From Chrysophaeum taylorii (taxonomy: Eukaryota > Sar > Pelagophyceae > Pelagomonadales > Pelagomonadaceae), in NCBI GenBank assembly GCA_029834535.1, contig JAQMWT010000428.1:1-64000 (forward strand): a stretch of 64,000 bases of DNA. The letters are read 5' to 3'. The notes beneath the pieces are model-generated. The model worked only from the letters and a program-made list of their open reading frames with translations, did no database searches and had not been told where the DNA came from. This document shows, piece by piece, positions 57,239 through 64,000 of the stretch (positions are counted from its first letter, which is position 1; the number at the start of each line of letters is the position of its first letter). The position numbers were made by a program, and so were the translations under genes.

Positions 57239-60200
57239 GTCTAACGACGTCAAGGCGAACGCGCATCGATTCGAGGGAGCGCTGAAGAACGCGGCGAACC
57301 AGGTGAAGGGCGAGGCGATGCTGTCGGTACCCAAGGGATACTCTTTGGGAAATCCCGAAGAGGTGGCCCAGGACTACGACGCGGTTCAGCGATTGGAAGG
57401 AGTGGTCGAGGGTTGGGCAAAGTTGATTTGCAACGCGAACGAGCAGGAGAACTCGAAGAAGGTGAAGGGGAAGGGGCCTTTGGCCGAGATCGAGTTTTGG
57501 CGGCAGCGGAACGCGGCGTTGTCGGCGCTGTACGAGCAGATATCTATGCCCGAAGTTCAAGCGATTCTGAAAGTGTTGAAAGTGGCGGAAAACGTGCAGA
57601 CGACGACGTTGTTTAACTTCAACTTCTCCGAGTTGCAGAAGCTGTATGTCGAAGCGAAGGACAACGTGAAGTTTTTGAGTACCTTGGAGCGGCACTTCAA
57701 GAACATGACGTACGGGTCGTTCTCGACGATCCTCGAGACTTTACCGTCGCTGATGAACGCGATCAAGATGGTGTGGATCATCTCGCGGCATTACAACACG
57801 GACCTTCGGATGGTGCCGCTGATGGAGAGGATTGCGCACGTGATCGCCGAGAAGGTGGAGACCGAAGTGGATATCAAGAGTATCCTGAGAGGCCGCAAAC
57901 CAGACGCGGCGAAGCGCGCGATTACGGAAGCCCAGAGCGTTCTGAGTTCGTGGGAGTCGACGTATTTAGAAGTGAGACAGCGCATCGAGGACTCGGGGAC
58001 GCACATTCGCTGGGAGTTTGATAGGAAACGACTGTTCGAGCACACGAAATATATGGGTGTCGTGTGCGGGAATTTGGTTGAGGTCACGACGGTGTTGGCC
58101 CAGTTTCACGAGTTCCTCGGACCCGAGCTGCGGGCCGTTACGGGGGAATCGGACGGCATAGACGAGGTGGTGAATCGGGTCGACCAGCTCGTCTCGCCGC
58201 TCGAGGCGGTGCCCTTCAGCATCTTCGACCGGCGCTACAAAGATTCTTGGGCTAAAGTGATGGAAACGTTTTTTGAGAACGTCGAGGTGATCGAGAATAC
58301 GACGCGAAGATTTATCGAACAGTCGTTCCAGAAACTCCGGAGCGCCGAAGGCGCGTTTGATTTGGTGGAGAATTTCCGCAACATCCAAAGTCGCGAGTCG
58401 ATAACCACGCAGATCAACGCGCGGTACAAGGATATCTTGCGGCAATACGCGAAGGAACTCGAGGCGATCGACTCGATATTCGAGACGAACAAGAAGGCCC
58501 CGCAGATATACAAAACGTATCCGCCGGTGGCGGGGGCGATCGCGTGGGCACGAGACCTCTACCACCGCGCGAAAAAGCCGATCCTAAGGTTCAAAAACCA
58601 CGACGGCCTGCTCTCCACGGAGCACGGCGATCGCGCCAAGCAGCGGTACCTCAAGTTCGCTCGCGCGGTCGACGCGTACGTTACGGCGCTGCATTCCGAC
58701 TGGGAGGCTCACGTTCGCGTGACGGCGACCGACAAGCTCAAGCAACCGATCCTGCTCCTCTCGTCTTCGTCTTATCGCGTGAATTTTGGGAACGAGTTGC
58801 TCCTCGTTATGCGCGAATCCAAGTACCTCGATCGGATGGGCTTTTCGATTCCCGACGCCGCGCTCAACGTGACGCTTCAAGAAGAAAAATATCAGAAATT
58901 CCGCCACTCCCTCGATCTCAAAATCCGGAGGTTTGATTCGTTGGTCGGATCGCTCTCTAAAGTCGAATCCGAACTGTTGTCGAGACAGCTTTTGGCCCTG
59001 AGGGGCGTGATGAACCACGGGCACGCGCCGCTCAACTGGACGTCGCAGCGCATTCCGTTTTACGTCGAAGCGTGCGAAAAAGCCCTCAACGAGTTCGCAG
59101 GGGTTGTCTCTCAGATCCAAAAGTCATCAACCATGATCGACGAGGTCGTCGTCGCCATCGAGACGACGGTCCTCGACGACGACGACGACGATGGTGGTTC
59201 TCGCCTCCTCGAAGCGACGGAGTTCTACGATTCGATGGAAAAGAAACGGATCGCGCGGATCCAGAGCCTGGTTCAGAAATACAGGTCGATCGAATCGTTG
59301 TTGAAAAAGGTGGAGGAGGTGGTGGCCGGATCCAACTCGGGCAGGTCACCACTCCTCGCGGGGTACTACCTCTTTTGGGAAAAGAGAATCTTGAACGCGA
59401 TCACCGCGATGATCCTCGCGTCGCTCGCAAATTCGTTCGAGTCGAAATTGTTTGCACAAAACAATAAACCATTCATCTTAGCCAAGCTCTCGTTGAGCGG
59501 CGGCGGCGGACGGGACGTCGTCGTGACGCCGCCAATCGGCGACGTCGAGAAGTATTTGATGAAGGCTATCCGCGGCGTCGTGGATTCGGCAAAGATGTTT
59601 TCGAGGTGGAAACGGGGCACTTGCCTCGAGTGCGCGCCGATATTCCAAGAGGACGAGGAGGAGCCGATCGTCTTTAGCTTCTACGACGACGTCGCCCAAA
59701 ATCCGCACGTCGTTCGACTCGGAGAGCAGCTCGCCGCGCGCGTTCGGGGGTGGGAGGCCAAAATGAAATCGTTTTTGGACGCGACGTTTCTACGATTCCA
59801 AGCGCTGCTCTGGGATCCGAAAGCGAAGACTGCCTTGGACAAGCTGAGAGGGGACGAGGGGTTCGTGTTTTACGATCGAAAGATGGCAGAGTACGACGAC
59901 TTCGCGATCGACGCGAGAGTTCGAGTAGATTTTGTTGCGTTAGATTGCGAGGCCGTCGCGAGCGGCGTCGAGGCGTTAGCCGTCGAGCGGAAGAACGAGT
60001 ACGCCCAAGTTCTTCGGAAATCGGCAAGAGCAAAGATGGACGGTTTGATTCGTAGAATCGACCGGAACCTCGCTCACCTCTCTTCGATTGATGACGACGA
60101 CGACGAGAAGAACGTCGAACTCGAAGACCTCAAGTTCGTGCTCGGCGTTATCTTCGACGTCCGGGCCGAGTCGGCCGACGTCGAACTCGAGTACCTGGAT

Positions 60201-63200
60201 ATTCAAGAGTCCTACCGCACTCTCCAGAGGCACGACATAATCCAAGACGATGGTTTGGAACTGGCGGCCGGGTTGCCCGGGCGATGGCACGACCTCTGCG
60301 TCGCGGCCAAGACGACCGACTCGCGACTCGCCGGGGTCAAAGCCAAGTTCGGGCGAGTCACGAAAGACCAGACGGTCGCCTTCCAGGCAGAGATGGAAGA
60401 AACGGCGAGGAAGTTTCGATCGACGCTGTCTCTACCGCTCGACGACGGGTTGGAAGCGCTCAAACATTACCGCGACGTGGTTTTGGTCGACTGCCAATCC
60501 AAGCGCCGGGAGCTCGTCCAAGCCGAGAAACTTTTCGACTTGAACTTGACGTCGTATCCAGTCTTGACAGAAATGCAAAGCGACATCGACGAGCTCTCGT
60601 CGATATACAAATTGTACTCGGAATTCAAAGAATTCCGCGACGGCTCTTCGGCGACGTCGTGGGTCGACCTCGACGTCAACGAGCTCCAATCGGGCGTCGC
60701 CGCGACCGAAAGAGCCGCCCTCGAGCTGCTGCCGCCCGAATTACGGGAGCATCATCACACCCATAACCCAAAGTTCAAGGAGGTCGACGCCGTGATCCAG
60801 AACTTCAAAAACTCCCTGCCGCTCATCGTCAAGCTCAAAAACGACGACGCCATCAAGGAAAGGCACTGGCACAAGCTCCAGGAGGTGACGACCAAAAAAA
60901 GCAAGGGACCAGAAGAAGAAGAGGAGGAGTTATTTTCGCCACAAAAAGGAACTTTAGGGATGGTGTTCGCGATGGGACTGCACGAGTATGCCGCACAAGT
61001 CAACGAGATCGTATCTCAAGCCGCGAACGAGCTCAAGATCGAAAACGAGTTGCGGGCGATCGACGCGACCTGGGGCAGCACGAACCTCGTCGCGACGACG
61101 GCCGCCAAGCAGCAGTTTTTTATCCTCGCGAGCGCCGACGACGTGAAGCAGACCCTCGAAGACAACCTTCTCAACCTCCAGACGATGGCGGGTTCGAGGT
61201 TCGTCGGTGCCTTCGCAGGAAAAGTCAGGCGCTGGGAGAAGACTTTGAACGTCGTATCAGAAACCCTCGACGTCTGGTTCGCGGTTCAACGTCAATGGAT
61301 GTACCTCGAGTCGATCTTCGTGCATTCCCAAGATATCCGAATGCAGTTGCCGGAGGAAGCTATGACTTTTGATTCCATCAACAAAGCCTACAAGAAAATC
61401 ATGCAGCAGACAAATCAGCACCCAAACGTCATCAAAGCCTGCACGGCGAGCGTCCGGGACGCGCTCAAAAACCTCGGAGAGCGCCTCGACAAATGCCAAA
61501 AGTCCTTGTCCGACTACCTCGAGGGCAAGAGAGGCTTGTTCGCGCGATTCTACTTCATCTCCGACGACGAGCTCCTCTCGGTCCTCGGCTCCTCGGACCC
61601 CACCTCGATCCAAATCCACATGCTCAAGCTCTTCGACAACGTCAAAGAGTTGAAGTTCTCCAAGGCGGTAGAAGACGACGCGAAAATGAGGGTGACCGGG
61701 ATGATTTCGTCCGAGCAAGAGGGGTTCGATTTTTTTTGCGATGATGAAGAAACGGCGGTCGTGCTGGTCGAAGGGCCGGTGGAGTCGTGGATGACGGCCG
61801 TCGAGGCGGCGATGGCCCGATCGCTCCACCGCATCACCAAAGCCGGCGTCCACGACTACGCGTTCTTCTTCGACAAGAGGACCGACTGGCTCCGCGCGAC
61901 GCTGGGCATGGTTTCGCTCGCGGCCTCCCAGATCTGGTGGACCTGGCAAGTCGAAGAGGCGTTTCGAGCCGACGATCGACACGCCCTCGGCAATTTGAGC
62001 AAAAAATTAACCGCGCAGCTCAACGAGCTGGTCGCCATGGTCAGGGAGGACTTGGACAAGCAGACGCGAAAGAAGGTCAACACGCTGCTGATCATCGACG
62101 TCCACGCCCGCGACATCGTCAACAATTTCGTCACCACCACTACCCGGGATCACCAGCAGCAGCGGCGGCGGCCGGAGGGTAGCGTCCCAGTAGTCGACGA
62201 GAAGGATTTTGCGTGGGAGTCCCAGCTGCGGTTTTACTGGACGAAGGACGTCGACGATTGCACGATCCGCCAATGCACCGGGGCATTTCGGTACGGCTAC
62301 GAGTACATGGGCTTGAACGGACGCCTCGTCATCACGCCCCTTACCGACCGGTGCGGACGTCGTAGTCGCGATCGACCCAGCACTACTACTACTACTTATT
62401 CTTCTTCGTAGGTGCTACATGACGCTGACCCAAGCCTTGACGTTCAAGCTCGGAGGGTCGCCCGCGGGACCCGCCGGCACGGGAAAGACGGAAACGGTCA
62501 AGGATCTGGCGAAATCCCTGGCTCTCCCGTGCTTCGTGATTAACTGCGGCGAGGGGCTCGACTTCAAGGCGATGGGGTCGATATTCTCGGGTCTCGTCCA
62601 AGCTGGGGCCTGGGGGTGCTTCGACGAGTTCAACCGCATCAACGTCGAGGTGTTGAGCGTCGTGTCGGCCCAGCTTCGAAGCATCCAGAACGCGCTGATT
62701 CACGACAAGCCGAGGTGCGATATCGGGTCGGGAGAGATCCACGTGAAGCGCGTCGAGGGATTTGCGACGTGCGGGTTTTTCATCACGATGAATCCCGGGT
62801 ATGCCGGGCGGACGGAACTCCCCGATAATCTCAAGGCGCTGTTCCGGCCAGTCACGATGATCTCGCCCGACCTCGCCATGATCTGCGAGATCATGCTATT
62901 TTCCGAGGGATTCGAGGAAGCGAAGACCCTCGCGCGCAAGATGACGGTGCTCTACAAGCTGTCCAAGGAACAGCTGTCCAAGCAGCACCACTACGATTTC
63001 GGGCTCCGGAGCTTGAAGTCGGTGCTGGTGATGGCGGGAGGGCTGAAGCGCGCGTACTCCGCCGAGTTGGCCGAGGATTTGGTGTTGATGAGAGTCCTTC
63101 GAGACTCGAACATGCCCAAGTACGTGTTCGAGGACGAGCCCCTCTTCAAGGGACTGATCGCCGACCTGTTTCCGGGACTCGAGGCCACTCGAGTCGGGTA

Positions 63201-64000
63201 CGAGGAGCTCGCCGCCCAGATCGCTCGGGACCTCGAGGAAGGCGGATACAAGTGCAAGAACGACATCACCTTCCGGGAGCAGGTCGACAAGGTGCTGCAA
63301 GTGCACGAGACGATGCTCGTGCGGCACACGATTCAGGTCGTCGGGCCGACGGGCGGCGGAAAGACTCTAGTCTTGAACGCGCTGGCCAAGGCCAATCGCG
63401 CCAAGCAGTTCGTGTTGAACCCAAAGGCCCAGTCGCTCGACGAGCTTTATGGTTTTATGGACCCCGTCACCCGCGACTGGACCGACGGCATCTTATCTAA
63501 ACTGTTCCGCGACGCGAACGACGCGGCCGCGACGAAAACCACCAAGTGGATCGTCTTCGACGGCGACGTCGACGCCGTCTGGGTCGAGAACATGAACTCG
63601 GTCATGGACGACAACCGATTGCTGACTTTGCCGAACGGCGAGAGAATTCGGTTGCAGCCGCACTGCCACCTCGTGATCGAGACCTTTGACCTGCAATACG
63701 CGTCGCCGGCGACGATATCGCGCTGCGGGATGATCTGGGTCGACCCCAAAAATCTCGGCTACCGGCCGTTCTTCGACCGGTGGCTCGGCAGAAACAACAA
63801 CAACAACAACAACAAGCGTTACCCCGAACTCGTCGAAGACCAGCTCGAGCTGCTCTTCGACCAGTACGTCCCAAAGTGCATCGACTTCGTCCAGCTAGGT
63901 CTGGTCGACGGGGTCTTGGGGGGCGACGAGAAGCTCCGTTCGGTGATCCCGGTGTCGTCGGTCGCGTTGGTCAGACAGCTCACCGCGTGCTTGGACGTAT
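56874..64000 (+). CDS. Axonemal dynein heavy chain, N-terminal part (runs off the right edge)
   Basis: Two exons, 56,874-62,350 and 62,412-64,000+, about 2,350 residues here of a protein usually near 4,000-4,600. Exon 1 encodes the tail (DHC_N1) and the linker (DHC_N2: WFAVQRQWMYLESIFVHSQD, MQLPEEAMTFDSINKAYK). The AAA1 start GYEYMGLNGRLVITPLTDRC is joined through the intron to YMTLTQALTFKLGG. AAA1 has the P-loop GPAGTGKTE and Walker B WGCFDEFNRI. AAA2 has GPTGGGKT, IVFDGDVDAVWVENMNSVMD and DDNRLLTLPNGERIRLQ. The last motif and GEGLDFKAMGSIFSGL suggest an I1-alpha/DNAH10-like inner-arm dynein. It powers flagellar bending. A Ser run (residues about 103-123) and an Asn run near 63,790 are low-complexity inserts. 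Confidence 0.93.
57186..57241. repeat. (TCG)n run in the dynein tail
   Basis: An almost pure TCG trinucleotide run coding for about 20 Ser with a single Pro. It interrupts the dynein tail in frame and is probably variable in length. Confidence 0.9.
62351..62411 (+). other. Dynein intron, 61 bp
   Basis: A GT-AG intron: GTGCGGACG at the 5' end and CTTCGTAG at the 3' end. Removing it joins GACCG to GTGCTACATG, giving the conserved dynein residues DRCYM at the AAA1 boundary. It carries a (CTA)n run. Without splicing the frame stops at 62,411. Confidence 0.9.

Overview
The window looks like nuclear DNA of a flagellated alga with a secondary, red-derived plastid, most likely a photosynthetic stramenopile (heterokont). 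This is inference from three things. A DUF1995-type plastid protein carries a bipartite leader with a GFAFPP cleavage motif (the 'ASAFAP' Phe rule). There is an axonemal dynein heavy chain. The Copia elements are protist-like. Host genes are GC-rich, with few and short introns, closely packed, and on both strands. No bacterial-style operons are present.

Layout. Positions 1-23,136 are a nested transposon island. An old, broken Ty1/Copia element (Copia-1, + strand, 5' LTR running off the left edge, 3' LTR ending at 21,711) has taken at least seven later insertions: a short terminal-inverted-repeat element (4,830-5,020), a MULE DNA transposon with a perfect 9-bp target duplication (5,251-6,760), a young near-whole Copia-2 on the minus strand (6,806-12,239, AAATC target duplication), three SINE-like elements (12,486; 13,858; 20,058) and a 5'-truncated LINE (17,441-18,970). 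Copia-1 carries a cytosine-C5 DNA methyltransferase domain between protease and integrase, and an extra 3' ORF region with a coiled coil. A second LINE copy (22,007-23,136) closes the island. The SINEs and LINEs share a 3' stem-loop and a TTAG-repeat tail.

Positions 23,200-23,600 hold two tandem tRNA-Arg(ACG) genes on the minus strand. Each has a 24-nt insert inside the D-loop; the two inserts differ in sequence but keep a stem. This looks like an ectopic tRNA intron. A decayed Ty3/Gypsy copy lies at about 25,440-27,910.

The remainder is host genes. In order: a small WW-domain protein and a divergently transcribed coiled-coil/proline-rich protein (28.8-30.4 kb); a broken Roco-family (LRR-Roc-COR) GTPase gene (32.1-35.5 kb); a sulfotransferase-like protein (37.6-38.5 kb); a CxxC/HxC knuckle protein (39.6-40.7 kb); a Prx6-like protein that lacks the peroxidatic cysteine (41.0-41.6 kb); an ankyrin-repeat protein (43.7-44.7 kb); a Nup153/Nup1/Nup136-like FG nucleoporin (46.9-49.7 kb); the plastid DUF1995 protein (50.0-51.0 kb); a large FG-GAP-like repeat membrane protein (51.2-53.7 kb); a small Dpy-30-motif-like protein (56.5-56.8 kb); and the first part of an axonemal inner-arm-type dynein heavy chain (56,874 to the right edge, one 61-bp intron). 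The host genes are not obviously one pathway. The exception is the possible flagellar pairing of dynein and the divergent small gene. The biologically new-looking items are the D-loop-interrupted tRNA genes, the DNA-methyltransferase-bearing Copia element, and the peroxiredoxin pseudoenzyme.
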